From Gammaproteobacteria bacterium HGW-Gammaproteobacteria-13 (GTDB taxonomy: Bacteria > Pseudomonadota > Gammaproteobacteria > Pseudomonadales > Pseudomonadaceae): a DNA stretch of 64,000 nt. Every line of letters begins with the position of its first letter. Within the stretch, counting starts at the first letter, position 1. The translations under genes were made by a program, and so were the position numbers. Below the pieces are notes generated by a model. It ran no database searches. It was given only the letters and a program-made list of their open reading frames with translations, and was not told the origin of the DNA. The stretch covers positions 1-64,000 of the forward strand of contig PGZH01000015.1 in the NCBI GenBank assembly GCA_002840155.1, read 5' to 3'. This document shows positions 8,282-17,757 of the stretch, in pieces.

Positions 8282-10432
8282 ATGAAATTTCGCTCGATCC
8301 AGACCACCATTGCCACTCTCGCTGGGGCCAGCATCCTGGCCATCGTCGTAGCCCTGATTCTCTATGCACTGTACGCCAGCGGCCGCAGCCAGGAACTGAC
8401 CCAGGCGCGCACCCAAGGCCTGCTTGAGCAGGTGATCAAACAACGCCTGAGCGCTCTGGCGTACACACAGACGCTGCAGATCCAGGCCGAGTTGGAATAC
8501 CCGTTGATGATCACCGCCGAGCTGGCCAACACCAGCCGTCTGCTTGGCCTGAAGAGTGAGGACGGCAGTGCCATGCTCTCCATGAGCCGCGAAGAGCTCA
8601 ACAACCTGGCCCGCGAAATCCTGGTGCAACACCCTAAATTGCTTGGCTCCTATATCGGCTGGGCCGTCAACGGCCTGGATGACAGCGACGCCATCTACGC
8701 TGGCATCGGCAATCCGGCGGTTAACGAAAGCGGCCGCTTTATTCCCTGGTGGTACCGCAACGATGACGGCAGCCTGGCCCAGGAGCTACTGACCGACCTG
8801 GAGAACGAGAAGCCGCTACCCACCGGAGTGCGCGCTGGCGAGTATTACCTATGCCCACGCGATGCGAAGAAGGCCTGCGTGATCGACCCGGCGCCTTATG
8901 AAATGGGCGGCAAGATGGTGATGCTGGCGTCGTTCGTCAGCCCAATTCTTATCGACGGCACCTTCAAGGGCATGGTCGGCGCCGATCTGGGCGTCAACTT
9001 TATCCAGGACCTGCTGGTCAACGCAGACAATCAGCTGTACGACGGCGCAGGTGAAATGGCGCTGATCTCAAGCCACGGCCGCCTGGTGGCATCCACCCAG
9101 GCGCCAGACAAGCTGGGCAGCCCTGCCACCGAACTGCTGGATGCCAACGAGCTGGAAAACCTCAAGCAGTTGCAACCTGGGCAGATCATCTACGACATCC
9201 ACCACGAGGCTAATCCAGCCGAGAGCCATATCGAGCTGTTCCTCTCCTTCGGCATAGGTGACACCGACGCGCGCTGGACCCTGATGCTGGTCTTGCCGCT
9301 CGACACCGTAATGGCCGAATTGCAGCAATTGCATGGTGACCTCACCAATCAGCGGCAAGCTGACACCCTGAATATGACCCTGGTCGGCCTGCTGATTGCC
9401 GCGCTAGGCCTACTGGTGATCTGGCTGGTCAGCCGCGGTATCGCCAAGCCACTGAAGCAGATGGTGAGCATGCTTGACGACATCGCTCAGGGCGAGGGTG
9501 ATCTGACCCGCCGCCTGGAGGTAAACCGCAGCGACGAACTTGGCGATATCGCCAAGGGCTTCAATACCTTCCTCGGCAAACTGCAAAGCATGATTACCCA
9601 GGTGGTCAGCTCGGTGCAGAAGGTCAGCGACTCCTCCGAGCACACCGCTGACATCGCCATCCGCACCAACACCGGTGTGCAGAAACAGCTGGCGGAGATC
9701 GAACTGGTCGCCACCGCCGTGCATGAAATGACCGCCACCGCTCAGGACGTGGCACGCAACGCCACCCATGCCGCCGAGGCCGCCAACCATGCGGATCGCG
9801 CGGCCAATCAGGGCAAGCAGACGGTGCAGCACACCGCCGAGGCGATTGCCGCCCTGGCGCAGGAAATTGGTCGCGCGGTCACCGTGGTGCAAACCCTGGC
9901 CAAGGACAGCGAGAACATCAATGCCATCCTGGTAGCCATTCGCGGGATTGCCGAGCAAACCAACCTGCTCGCGCTCAACGCTGCCATCGAGGCCGCCCGC
10001 GCTGGGGAACAGGGCCGTGGTTTTGCCGTGGTGGCCGACGAGGTGCGCAACCTGGCGCAGAAAACCCAGAAGGCCACCGAAGAAATCCAGACCATGATCC
10101 AGCAGCTGCAACAGGGCACGCGCGACGTGGTCAAGGTGATGGAGGACAGTCAGGGCAAGACCGAGGTCAGCGTGCAACAGGCCAGCCAAGCCGCCGAGGC
10201 GCTGGAATCGATCACTCAGGCGGTATCGGTGATCAACGACATGAACACGCAGATCGCCAGCGCCGCCGAAGAACAAAGCGCGGTGGCCGAAGACATCAAC
10301 CGCAACGTCACCAATATCGGCCAGGTGGCCAATGAAGTGGCCGGCGGCGCCGACGAAGCCAGCCAGGCCAGTGCCGAACTGACCAAGCTGGCCGAACAGC
10401 AGCGTCGGCTGATCAACCAGTTCAGGGTCTGA
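8282..10432 (+). CDS. Methyl-accepting chemotaxis protein with dCache sensor domain
   Basis: A 716-residue chemoreceptor. TM1 is near residues 10-32, followed by a large periplasmic double-Cache domain to about residue 355, TM2 near 363-385, a HAMP domain, and the cytoplasmic signalling hairpin whose tip contains [20 protein letters not shown]. The ligand domain contains WYRNDDGSL and ADLGVNF motifs of dCache_1 domains. Size and general layout resemble the amine-sensing TlpQ/McpU receptors of pseudomonads, but the ligand is not assigned. It is monocistronic, with a terminator directly after it. Confidence 0.93.
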   Translation: MKFRSIQTTIATLAGASILAIVVALILYALYASGRSQELTQARTQGLLEQVIKQRLSALAYTQTLQIQAELEYPLMITAELANTSRLLGLKSEDGSAMLSMSREELNNLAREILVQHPKLLGSYIGWAVNGLDDSDAIYAGIGNPAVNESGRFIPWWYRNDDGSLAQELLTDLENEKPLPTGVRAGEYYLCPRDAKKACVIDPAPYEMGGKMVMLASFVSPILIDGTFKGMVGADLGVNFIQDLLVNADNQLYDGAGEMALISSHGRLVASTQAPDKLGSPATELLDANELENLKQLQPGQIIYDIHHEANPAESHIELFLSFGIGDTDARWTLMLVLPLDTVMAELQQLHGDLTNQRQADTLNMTLVGLLIAALGLLVIWLVSRGIAKPLKQMVSMLDDIAQGEGDLTRRLEVNRSDELGDIAKGFNTFLGKLQSMITQVVSSVQKVSDSSEHTADIAIRTNTGVQKQLAEIELVATAVHEMTATAQDVARNATHAAEAANHADRAANQGKQTVQHTAEAIAALAQEIGRAVTVVQTLAKDSENINAILVAIRGIAEQTNLLALNAAIEAARAGEQGRGFAVVADEVRNLAQKTQKATEEIQTMIQQLQQGTRDVVKVMEDSQGKTEVSVQQASQAAEALESITQAVSVINDMNTQIASAAEEQSAVAEDINRNVTNIGQVANEVAGGADEASQASAELTKLAEQQRRLINQFRV

Positions 10433-10444
10433 TCTAGCTGCAAC

Positions 10445-10480
10445 AAAAAGGGCGGACTGCCATAACAGTCCGCCCTTTTT
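10445..10480. terminator. Intrinsic terminator, bidirectional
   Basis: A 15-bp stem AAAAAGGGCGGACTG / CAGTCCGCCCTTTTT with a 6-nt loop, between the convergent chemoreceptor and YedK-like genes. Confidence 0.9.
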
Positions 10481-10499
10481 CTTGCGCCCTGTTAATGGC

Positions 10500-11117
10500 C
10501 TAGGCCGGCGTCAGGCACTCAGGGGCATCGAGCTTGGGATCATTGATCAGGTTGGCCAGCACCCGCTCGCGCAACGCCGGTTGCGGGCTCGCCAACAAGG
10601 CCTGCAACTCGGCCGCCGGAGTATCGGCAGCCAACCAGGCGGCCTGCCCGGCTTCATCGAGAATCAGCGGGCGGCGCTGGCTGGCCGCCGCCTGAGTCAC
10701 CACCGCCGCGCTCAGGTAAACACAACCCTCTACCGGATAAGCCTCCCACAAGGCGGCGAAATACAGCGGTGTCGTCTCACCGGTGAGCCAATACGGGCGC
10801 TTGCGCGCGGTGCCGCGCCATTCATAAAAGCCGTTAGCAGGCAGCAGGCCGCGACGCAGGCGAAACGCCTCCCGAAACATCGGCTGCTCGGCCAGGGTTT
10901 CCGCCCGCGCTTGGGCCGGGGTCTTGGTCAGGTCAGTCAACCAGGGCGGGGTCAGCCCCCAACGCGCACGCGTCAGCTGACGCTCGCCCTCGACGTTGCG
11001 CAGCAGCAGCACCTGGCTATTGGGCGAAATGCTCCAGTGCGGTAACTGATCAGCGGGAAAACCGGGAATCGCCGCAAATGCAGGCGTCCAACGGAACAGG
11101 GCATAACGTCCACACAT
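10500..11117 (-). CDS. SOS response-associated peptidase family protein (YedK/HMCES-like, SRAP domain)
   Basis: A 205-residue SRAP-domain protein. The family shields abasic sites in single-stranded DNA by crosslinking through Cys2. The start at 11117 places Cys at position 2 (MCGRYALF), the diagnostic feature. The family's Asn (near residue 33) and active-site Glu (NGFYEW, Glu99) are present. The usual H-x-R-x-P segment reads SQRRP (residues 146-150), so the expected histidine is a serine in a shortened loop, which could affect crosslink reversal. Confidence 0.87.
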   Translation of the reverse strand: MCGRYALFRWTPAFAAIPGFPADQLPHWSISPNSQVLLLRNVEGERQLTRARWGLTPPWLTDLTKTPAQARAETLAEQPMFREAFRLRRGLLPANGFYEWRGTARKRPYWLTGETTPLYFAALWEAYPVEGCVYLSAAVVTQAAASQRRPLILDEAGQAAWLAADTPAAELQALLASPQPALRERVLANLINDPKLDAPECLTPA

Positions 11118-11199
11118 GGAAAACTCGATAGCGTTCAGCAGTAAATGCACCGACCAGGCGGCCAGCAAGCAGTAAGTCAGGTGCGCCGCCAGACTAGAT

Positions 11200-11460
11200 T
11201 TAACAGAGCAGCGAGCCTTGAAAGCTTTCAGGCTCATCCGTCGGCAGCGGCAGCGCGGCATTGTACGCGGCGATCAGCTGTTGTGCGCTGTGCGCCTGGT
11301 CATCCTCAACCATCACGCCGAGCAAGCCGCAGGCGGGCAACTCGCCCACAGCGCCAGCCAGGTGCTGCCCGGTGAGGTAGGCGTCGATCCCCTCACTGGC
11401 CAACATCCCCAGCAACAGCTCGCCTTCCATCAGGTCCTGCGGCTCGTAGATTCGCTGCAT
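11200..11460 (-). CDS. DUF2007 domain-containing protein
   Basis: An 86-residue protein of the DUF2007 (putative signal-transducing) family: [20 protein letters not shown] at the start, then GIDAYLTGQHLAGAVGELP and a V-x-V strand, as usual for this ferredoxin-like fold. Function is unknown. Its ATG shares one base with the TGA of the CPXCG gene upstream (TGATG), so the two are translationally coupled. Confidence 0.83.
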   Translation of the reverse strand: MQRIYEPQDLMEGELLLGMLASEGIDAYLTGQHLAGAVGELPACGLLGVMVEDDQAHSAQQLIAAYNAALPLPTDEPESFQGSLLC

Positions 11461-11642
11461 CAGTCATTCTCCCCGCGCACGTCCAGACTCCAATCCTCAC
11501 CATCGGTCTGCAGCGAAAACACGATCGGCCGGCAGCACACCGGACAGTCTTCGATGTACTGCTGATCGCCAGCCGAAAGATCAAGCAGCGCCTCAACCTG
11601 CTCACCACAATAGGGGCATTGGTAGTCCTGGCTTTCCAGCAT
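11460..11642 (-). CDS. CPXCG motif-containing cysteine-rich protein
   Basis: A 60-residue zinc-ribbon protein with two Cys pairs: CPYC near residue 9 and CPVC near residue 34 ([12 protein letters not shown]). The start at 11642 is supported by AAGGAG 6 nt upstream; an upstream in-frame start would add 21 unlikely residues. Function is unknown. It is the first gene of a two-gene unit with DUF2007. Confidence 0.85.
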   Translation of the reverse strand: MLESQDYQCPYCGEQVEALLDLSAGDQQYIEDCPVCCRPIVFSLQTDGEDWSLDVRGEND

Positions 11643-11770
11643 CGCTGTCTCCTTGTGACTTGGGCGTATAATCGCCGGTCTATAGCTGGCCCTGCAGTCG
11701 CGCACTATCCATTGTCACGCGCAACGACCAGCGCAGTGAGCATCTCCACAGCCAACCACAACAAGAGAGC

Positions 11771-12937
11771 ATGATGGGCGAATTCGATGCCATCCGACCT
11801 TACGCCGACGCCGAAGTCCCTGCCGTGCTGGCGCGCCTGCTGGCCGACGATGCGTTTCTCGGCATCCTCACCCAGTTCCGCTTCCCGCGCCTGGCGGCAC
11901 CTTTAGGCTGGCTGCTTAAACCACTTATAGCCTATCGCCTGCGTCTTGAGTTTCGCGACGTGAGTTCAGTGGCGCAATTGCAGACGCGTATCGAGAACTA
12001 TGTCGACCGCAGCATTGAGCAGGCCACCGATGGCGTGAGCTATTCCGGTATCGAGCACCTGCAGGCCGGTAACGCCTATCTGTTCCTCGCCAACCACCGC
12101 GATATCGTCATGGACCCAGCGTTCGTCAATTACGCGGTGTACCACGCCGGCCTGCCGACGCCACGCATCGCCATCGGCGACAACCTGCTGCAGAAGCCGT
12201 TTGTCAGCGACCTAATGCGCCTGAACAAGAGCTTTATCGTGCACCGATCGATCAGCGGACGGCGCGAGAAGCTGGCGGCCTATCAGCTGCTGTCGGCCTA
12301 TATCAACCATTCGATCCGCAATGATGGCGAGTCGATCTGGATCGCCCAGGCCGAGGGCCGCGCCAAGGATGGTGATGACCGCACCGATTCGGCGATCCTC
12401 AAGATGTTCCATATGAGCCGCAAGGCTGAGCCGTTTGCCGAGGTGATCAGTGCCCTGCGCCTGACCCCGGTATCGATCAGCTACGAGTACGACCCCTGCG
12501 ACCAGGCCAAGGCCCGTGAGCTGTTTATCCGCGCCAGCAGTGGCAGCTACACCAAGGCTGCAGGCGAGGATGACCAGAGCATCGCCCTCGGCATCACCGG
12601 TTACAAAGGCCGCGTGCATGTGCACTTCGGCGCGCCGGTCAGCCAGGGGCTGGAGGACAGCAAGCTGCTGGCGGCGGAAATGGACCGGCAGATTCTCACG
12701 GGTTATCGGCTGTTTCCCGTGCACTACCTGGCCTATGCCATGTGGGCTGACCGCGACCCGGAGCTGGCCGTGCCCAGCGCTGCAGAACTGTTCCCCGCAG
12801 CAGAGCTCAGTGCGGCGCAGAGCGAATGGCAACAGCGCCTGGCCAACTGCCCGAGTGAGCAGCAGCCCTACCTGATCCTGCAATACGCCAACCCGGTGCG
12901 TAACCAGTACCGGATCAAGGCCGGTCTGCCGCTGTAG
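11771..12937 (+). CDS. Glycerol-phosphate acyltransferase-type protein (PlsC-like domain)
   Basis: A 388-residue acyltransferase of the glycerolipid acyltransferase superfamily. The catalytic NHxxxxD motif reads NHRDIVMD near residue 110, and a second block AEGRAKDG near residue 198 corresponds to the substrate phosphate-binding EGxR-type motif. The unusual length and the C-terminal extension separate it from housekeeping PlsC, so the acceptor is uncertain. Two adjacent ATGs (11771 and 11774) are possible; the difference is one residue. Confidence 0.82.
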   Translation: MMGEFDAIRPYADAEVPAVLARLLADDAFLGILTQFRFPRLAAPLGWLLKPLIAYRLRLEFRDVSSVAQLQTRIENYVDRSIEQATDGVSYSGIEHLQAGNAYLFLANHRDIVMDPAFVNYAVYHAGLPTPRIAIGDNLLQKPFVSDLMRLNKSFIVHRSISGRREKLAAYQLLSAYINHSIRNDGESIWIAQAEGRAKDGDDRTDSAILKMFHMSRKAEPFAEVISALRLTPVSISYEYDPCDQAKARELFIRASSGSYTKAAGEDDQSIALGITGYKGRVHVHFGAPVSQGLEDSKLLAAEMDRQILTGYRLFPVHYLAYAMWADRDPELAVPSAAELFPAAELSAAQSEWQQRLANCPSEQQPYLILQYANPVRNQYRIKAGLPL

Positions 12938-12951
12938 GCAAAACGTAGCCC

Positions 12952-12983
12952 AAAAAAACGGCAGCCATTGGCTGCCGTTTTTT
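12952..12983. terminator. Intrinsic terminator, bidirectional
   Basis: ACGGCAGCC / GGCTGCCGT stem with A7 and T6 flanks, between the convergent acyltransferase and small membrane-protein genes. Confidence 0.88.
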
Positions 12984-13001
12984 ATTGCCGGATAAACCGA
13001 G

Positions 13002-13289
13002 TTACAGCTGTGTGCTAAGCCAGGACAGCAGCAAGGCCGAGGCCAAGCAGGCATAGCCAAAACGGTAGAAAAACTGGTTCAGCCGCAGTGTCGGCTCATC
13101 GAAGGCATAGGCCTCATCCGCCAGTTCATTCAGTTGATTACCCGCTAGCAAGCGGGCCTGCGCACGCTGCTCACGCATGCGGGTAGCCAGTAGCAACCAG
13201 GCGCCGGCCAGGGCAAAAAACAGCGCCAGGCCATTAAGCCACTGCCCAGGCCGACCTTCGATCAGCAACCAGAGCGCTTGCAACGACAT
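13002..13289 (-). CDS. Small membrane protein of unknown function
   Basis: A 95-residue protein with two predicted membrane helices: residues about 15-35 (LNGLALFFALAGAWLLLAT) and the last 20 residues (YACLASALLLSWLSTQL). A polar, partly acidic stretch lies between them. I do not recognise the family. ATG at 13289 with AGAGG upstream is chosen over a TTG two codons earlier. Confidence 0.6.
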   Translation of the reverse strand: MSLQALWLLIEGRPGQWLNGLALFFALAGAWLLLATRMREQRAQARLLAGNQLNELADEAYAFDEPTLRLNQFFYRFGYACLASALLLSWLSTQL

Positions 13290-13560
13290 GCTCAACCTCT
13301 ACGTCTATAAGGCATGCGGTTAACACCGCGCCTGAATTAGCAGCACGCCCGATACAGTTTCGGGCAGTCCAAATACGGCCGCGGAGTCTACCGAAGGTTG
13401 CCGCACTCGCGGCTCGATTCCGACGAATCGCAGCTGCTATGACCAAGCGGTCTAAACACTGTCATCTACGTGAGCTATGGTCTAACACTCGTCCCAACGC
13501 CTTGGCCAAAAAGGCTTCAAGCACGGTGACAGGTCTTAATCATCCATGGAGGAACGCACC

Positions 13561-13767
13561 ATGCTGCACGCCCAACCGCAAGACCGCGACTACCTGATCG
13601 ATTCGCTGGATGACGTGGAAGCCGTCATCGACGGGCTGTCTTTCAATGTGCAAGACGACCACTGGCTGGTCTACTGCGCCATGGGCGGCCACGAACATTA
13701 CGCCCTGCCTGATGTCGATACGCTGACCGGCATGAGCATGCCCGAGTTCTACAGCGAAGCTGCCTGA
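13561..13767 (+). CDS. Small acidic hypothetical protein
   Basis: A 68-residue acidic protein (MLHAQPQDRDYLIDSLDDVE...) with no recognised domain, membrane segment or signal peptide. The ATG is preceded by GGAGGAACGCACC, a strong ribosome-binding site, and the gene is closed by a terminator, which makes it a credible stand-alone gene. The 271 bp upstream hold no other gene that I can support. Confidence 0.65.
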   Translation: MLHAQPQDRDYLIDSLDDVEAVIDGLSFNVQDDHWLVYCAMGGHEHYALPDVDTLTGMSMPEFYSEAA

Positions 13768-13788
13768 ACGGCCGCAAAATGCAGATGT

Positions 13789-13817
13789 AAAAAAGCCCGG
13801 AATAGTCCGGGCTTTTT
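13789..13817. terminator. Intrinsic terminator, bidirectional
   Basis: AGCCCGG / CCGGGCT stem with A and T runs, between the small acidic gene and the convergent YajG-like gene. Confidence 0.85.
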
Positions 13818-13834
13818 CATAACTGCGCCGAGGT

Positions 13835-14419
13835 TTACTGCGCGAGCATTTGGCCGATGGTCGGGTCCTTGAAGGCGCGGGTCAGGGCATCGCTCAACAC
13901 ATCGCTGATCAGCTTGGTGTTGGTCGCCTGATTCGGCGCCATGCCAAAGCGCTGGTTCAGTGACGCGCCGTAACGGCCGCTGTAGCGACGGCTGCTGTTC
14001 TGCACATCAACGCGGAAGGTCGCGGTCATGTCAGCCTCGGTCACATACAGGCCTTCTTTCGGCGACTGGTACTTCAGCTCGGCCAGGGTCAGGGTCAGCT
14101 GCGGCGCGTTGTAGGCGTTGGCGCTTGGGGTAAAGCCGAGCAGACGTACGGCCGCTTCAGCCTGGGCCTGCAGCTTGGGCAGAACGTCCTGGCCGGTCAC
14201 GCTGATAGCGCTGGTTTCCGGGTAAAGACCACCACGGGTGCCCAGCACGGGCGAAGGACGACCATCGGCCACCCGCACCACCACCGGCTGGCCCTGGCCA
14301 ACGGCGGTCAGCGGGCTATTGAGTTTGGGTTGTGGGCTGAGTTGTTGCGGGCTGTGGGCACAACCCACCAGAGTAAGGCTGGCAACAGCCACCAGACCAA
14401 ACAGCAGACGATGCAGCAT
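13835..14419 (-). CDS. YajG family lipoprotein
   Basis: A 194-residue lipoprotein: signal peptide LFGLVAVASLTLVGC with the lipobox Cys at residue 20. The mature part matches the YajG family (VVVRVADGRPSPVLGTRGG near residue 48), which has unknown function in the envelope. The start at 14419 was chosen because it begins the signal peptide; the upstream in-frame extension has no such features. Confidence 0.82.
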   Translation of the reverse strand: MLHRLLFGLVAVASLTLVGCAHSPQQLSPQPKLNSPLTAVGQGQPVVVRVADGRPSPVLGTRGGLYPETSAISVTGQDVLPKLQAQAEAAVRLLGFTPSANAYNAPQLTLTLAELKYQSPKEGLYVTEADMTATFRVDVQNSSRRYSGRYGASLNQRFGMAPNQATNTKLISDVLSDALTRAFKDPTIGQMLAQ

Positions 14420-14584
14420 GCTCAACTCTCCATAAATTAGGGGTAGAAGTGGCGCGCAGTATAACCAGCGCAGTAAATGCCTGACAGCGCTAGGACGTTT
14501 ATCGCGCCAACAGGTTCCCGTAACGCCCTTGTCATGCGCATCAGGCATAAGACTTTAGTCTTCCCTGTTAGTGAGTGACCCGCC

Positions 14585-14818
14585 ATGTTTTCACTGCGCA
14601 GCCTGCTCGCCCCACGTCGTCCGATGCGTTCATTTGCCCTGGTCGATGCACAAGGCATCTGCCGCGCCCTGCGCCAGTCAGCCCAGGCGCCACAAGGCTC
14701 TGGCTGGATTGAGGTGCAACACAGCTGCATGAGCTGGCTCAATCGGCCGCTGCCAGCCGGCGCCAGAACCGTCCAGGTCACGCCATGCCTGCGCGTGCGG
14801 CAAACGCTGGCGGCCTGA
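14585..14818 (+). CDS. Small hypothetical protein
   Basis: A 77-residue basic protein beginning MFSLRSLLAPRRPMRSFALV, with a tryptophan-containing middle (GWIEVQHSC) and no recognised domain. No strong Shine-Dalgarno is visible (GTGAGTGACCCGCC before the ATG). It starts about 165 bp upstream of, and divergent from, the YajG-like gene. It could be a real small Pseudomonas gene or a chance ORF. Confidence 0.45.
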   Translation: MFSLRSLLAPRRPMRSFALVDAQGICRALRQSAQAPQGSGWIEVQHSCMSWLNRPLPAGARTVQVTPCLRVRQTLAA

Positions 14819-14867
14819 CCAGCGGAAGAAGAAAAGTCACACCAGGCGATCAATTTTCCTGCTTTGC

Positions 14868-14894
14868 CCTTATAATCGCGCCCCGATTATAAGG
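14868..14894. promoter_or_regulatory. Palindrome with a -10 hexamer on each strand
   Basis: CCTTATAATCG and CGATTATAAGG form a perfect 11-bp inverted repeat around a 5-nt spacer, so a consensus TATAAT occurs on both strands. The plus-strand copy could be the -10 of a long-leader mqo transcript; the symmetry could also be an operator. Confidence 0.45.
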
Positions 14895-15275
14895 ACGCCT
14901 CCTGTTCGGGCCCTGCCGTCACGCTGATGCACCATTCATCGGCCGCGCCCCAGAGAGTCGCCCACTTCGCGCTGCCTTCCGGCTGCCGCTTTTTCCCACT
15001 GTGAAATGCCATGCAGTTGCTGCAATGGTCGCTTCACGTCGTGGAAAAAGTTGGCCCAGGCTGACGCGTTTTGAGGTTCACGACTCCAAAAGAGCGTGAA
15101 AAAACGGTTTGGAAAACTTCACAAGAGTGTGGCGAAAATGAACGATCTCGCGGTTGGCATCTGCACCCAGAAGCCTGCTTCCTTCAACCCTGAGCGTCTC
15201 GCCGACTGCTGATTGGCTGTGTGCATACATAAGCTGACTAACGTCTATTGAGTGCTGGTTTGCGGAGAAGTGGTA
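14895..15275 (+). other. Long untranslated stretch upstream of mqo
   Basis: No convincing gene. If the promoter at 14871 drives mqo, the leader is about 390 nt. It contains an inverted repeat CTTTTTCC / GGAAAAAG (about 14990 and 15046) and a 24-codon mini-ORF at 15138-15212 starting MNDLAVGICTQKP, which has no clear ribosome-binding site. Confidence 0.4.
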
Positions 15276-16778
15276 ATGGCGCAAAACGATTACGAAACAA
15301 TGGATGTGGTGCTGGTTGGTGCCGGCATCATGAGTGCGACCCTGGCCGTACTGCTGAAGGAACTCGACCCGGCGATCAAGCTGGAAGTGCTCGAGATGAT
15401 GACCTCCGGAGCGATTGAAAGCTCCAACCCGTGGAACAACGCGGGCACCGGCCACGCTGGCCTGTGCGAGTTGAACTACACGCCGGAGTCGGCGGACGGT
15501 TCGATCGACATCAAGAAGTCGGTGACCATCAACACCCAGTTCGAAGAATCCAAGCAGTTCTGGGCCTATCTGGTCGAGAAAGGCCGCTTCGGTTCGCCGA
15601 AGTCGTTTATCAACCCGGTTCCACACCTGAGCTTCGTTCGCGGGCAGAAAGGTATCGACTACCTGAAGAAGCGCTTTGACGCGCTGACCGTGCACCACGC
15701 CTTCGCCGAGATGGAATACACCGAAGACCGCGCCACCATGGCCGAGTGGATGCCGTTGATGCTGCCGGGTCGCGACCCGAACGAGCCGATTGCCGCCACC
15801 CGCGTCATGGCCGGTACCGACGTCAACTTCGGCACCCTGACCAAACATCTGCTCGACCACCTCGGCCAGCAGGCAGACGCCAAAGTCACCTGCAGTCAGA
15901 AAGTTGTCGGCCTCAAGCGTAATGCCGATGGCTGGCGCGTCAGCGTCAAAGATCAGCAGAACGGCAGCAGCCGTGAGATCCAGGCCAAGTTCGTCTTCCT
16001 CGGCGCCGGTGGCGCGGCCCTGCCGCTGCTGCAGATGTCCGGTATTCCGGAAGGTAAAGGCTTTGGCGGCTTCCCGGTCAGCGGCCAGTGGCTGCGTTGC
16101 GACAACCCGGAAGTGGTCAAACAGCACCAGGCCAAGGTCTACAGCCAGGCCGCAGTCGGCTCGCCGCCGATGTCGGTCCCGCATCTGGATACCCGCGTGG
16201 TGGATGGCAAGACCTCGCTGCTGTTCGGCCCTTACGCCGGTTTCTCGACCAAGTTCCTGCGTCACGGCTCCTTCCTCGACCTGCCGCTGTCGGTACGCCC
16301 GAACAACATCGGCCCGATGCTGGCAGTGGCGCGCGACAACTTCGACCTGACCCGCTACCTGGTCAAGGAAGTGCTGCAGTCCGAAGAACAGCGCCTGGAA
16401 ACCCTGCGCGGCTTCTACCCGGAAGCCAAAGCCGAAGACTGGCGCCTGGAGATGGCTGGCCAACGCGTGCAGATCATCAAGAAGGACGCGAAGAACGGCG
16501 GCATCCTACAGTTCGGCACCGAACTGGTGGCGGCCCAAGACGGCTCCATCGCTGCCCTGCTCGGCGCATCGCCAGGTGCATCGGTTACCGTGTCGATCAT
16601 GCTTGATCTGATCCAGCGTTGCTTTGGCGCGCAGGTCAAATCAGAGCAGTGGAGCAGCAAGCTGAACGAGATCTTCCCAGCCATGGGCGCCGTTATCGCC
16701 AGCGACGCCGAGCGCTACCGCGAAGTGCAATCGCGCTCCGACGCGTTGCTGCAGCTGGAGCAAACCGTCAGCGCCTAA
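15276..16778 (+). CDS. mqo: Malate:quinone oxidoreductase
   Basis: A 500-residue FAD enzyme that oxidises L-malate to oxaloacetate and passes electrons to ubiquinone at the inner face of the membrane; in pseudomonads it is the main TCA-cycle malate oxidation step. The FAD-binding motif [10 protein letters not shown] lies near residue 15, and the family block [20 protein letters not shown] follows near residue 52. The start at 15276 is preceded by GCGGAGAA. The gene is isolated and closed by a terminator. Confidence 0.95.
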   Translation: MAQNDYETMDVVLVGAGIMSATLAVLLKELDPAIKLEVLEMMTSGAIESSNPWNNAGTGHAGLCELNYTPESADGSIDIKKSVTINTQFEESKQFWAYLVEKGRFGSPKSFINPVPHLSFVRGQKGIDYLKKRFDALTVHHAFAEMEYTEDRATMAEWMPLMLPGRDPNEPIAATRVMAGTDVNFGTLTKHLLDHLGQQADAKVTCSQKVVGLKRNADGWRVSVKDQQNGSSREIQAKFVFLGAGGAALPLLQMSGIPEGKGFGGFPVSGQWLRCDNPEVVKQHQAKVYSQAAVGSPPMSVPHLDTRVVDGKTSLLFGPYAGFSTKFLRHGSFLDLPLSVRPNNIGPMLAVARDNFDLTRYLVKEVLQSEEQRLETLRGFYPEAKAEDWRLEMAGQRVQIIKKDAKNGGILQFGTELVAAQDGSIAALLGASPGASVTVSIMLDLIQRCFGAQVKSEQWSSKLNEIFPAMGAVIASDAERYREVQSRSDALLQLEQTVSA

Positions 16779-16792
16779 AGCGTACGGCAATT

Positions 16793-16820
16793 AAAAAACC
16801 GCCTCTCGGGGCGGTTTTTT
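16793..16820. terminator. Intrinsic terminator, bidirectional
   Basis: AAAAAACCGCC / GGCGGTTTTTT hairpin between the convergent mqo and PilZ genes. Confidence 0.87.
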
Positions 16821-16843
16821 ATTTCCGGCTAAACGCAGCTAGG

Positions 16844-17206
16844 TCAGGCCGATGCAGCCATAGGGCGGAAGCTGAAGTAATGGCGCAGCGCATCGACCAT
16901 CTCGACATAGTCACCGGGCGGAGCGACCAGGGCGAAGCCGGAGTCATAGCAGCCAGGGCTGACATCCTCGCGGGACCACTGGCAAGTGGCGGAGAAATCG
17001 ATGTAGTGCGGCGCATCGTGCCCGGGGATCTTCAGGCGCATGTCAAAACGCGCGCCCACCAGCAGCGGCAGCTGGCTGATCAGCATCAGCCCGTCCAGGG
17101 AGACGTTACCGATATAGCCCATGGGCTTGTCGGTGATGCGGTTGAACACCTTCAGGTAGTAGGGCAACTGATGGCGTTCGATGCTGCGCTGAATATGCTT
17201 CTGCAT
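16844..17206 (-). CDS. PilZ domain-containing protein
   Basis: A 120-residue single-domain PilZ protein, the family that binds cyclic di-GMP. The RxxxR element reads RSIER (residues 7-11) and the second motif (D/N)xSxxG reads NVSLDG near residue 34, so ligand-binding residues look complete. Its target process cannot be read from sequence. A diguanylate cyclase gene lies about 5.5 kb away in the same window. Confidence 0.85.
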   Translation of the reverse strand: MQKHIQRSIERHQLPYYLKVFNRITDKPMGYIGNVSLDGLMLISQLPLLVGARFDMRLKIPGHDAPHYIDFSATCQWSREDVSPGCYDSGFALVAPPGDYVEMVDALRHYFSFRPMAASA

Positions 17207-17266
17207 AGTGGCAAATCGCTATAGATGGCCATTGAGTATGGCCTCACTACTGCGCTTAAACCAGTT

Positions 17267-17689
17267 TCAGGAACAGCGTTCAGACACCCGGCTCTGCAGT
17301 TGCTGACGAGCGGTATCGACCTGTTCATCACTGTAATAACTACGCTGCCCATCCGCCTCGGTGCGGTAATAGCTGCGTCCTTCGGGAATCGAGGCCAGTT
17401 TCCTGCGCAACTCGCGACACTCCTCGGCACGCTTGGCCTGGTTTTCCGCAGCGACCGCCGAAGCCTGCGCCTGCTCCTCGCGGCGTGCGTCGTAGAAGCG
17501 ATTGGTGCGTTCTTCGCGCTCACGGGTCAGTTGGTCACGCTCAACCACCTGCGGTTTGACTTCGACCTTTTCGGCCCCTGCCGCCGCAGGGCGCTGGCCG
17601 AAATGCACCTGGCCGTTGGCATCGGTCCAGCGATAGATTTCCGCAGCCGCCAACCCCGGCAATAACAACAGGCACAACAAAACGCGCAT
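17267..17689 (-). CDS. DUF4124 domain-containing exported protein
   Basis: A 140-residue protein with a short signal peptide (VLLCLLLLPGLAAA) followed at once by the DUF4124 signature EIYRWTDANGQVHFGQRP. The rest is a charged, probably coiled-coil helix rich in Glu, Arg and Gln. Periplasmic location is likely; function unknown. Two cysteines (about residue 110 in EECRE and the penultimate residue) could form a disulfide. Confidence 0.85.
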   Translation of the reverse strand: MRVLLCLLLLPGLAAAEIYRWTDANGQVHFGQRPAAAGAEKVEVKPQVVERDQLTREREERTNRFYDARREEQAQASAVAAENQAKRAEECRELRRKLASIPEGRSYYRTEADGQRSYYSDEQVDTARQQLQSRVSERCS

Positions 17690-17757
17690 GGATTCCCTCC
17701 CGTAAAGTCTCAGCTTACTGCCGAGTAGAGCCTTCTATGGCCTGTAACGACCAGCGG

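Noticed and set aside
15078..16463. A 461-codon frame on the minus strand across mqo
   Set aside because: Entirely antisense to a certain mqo gene, no motifs and no supporting ribosome-binding site.
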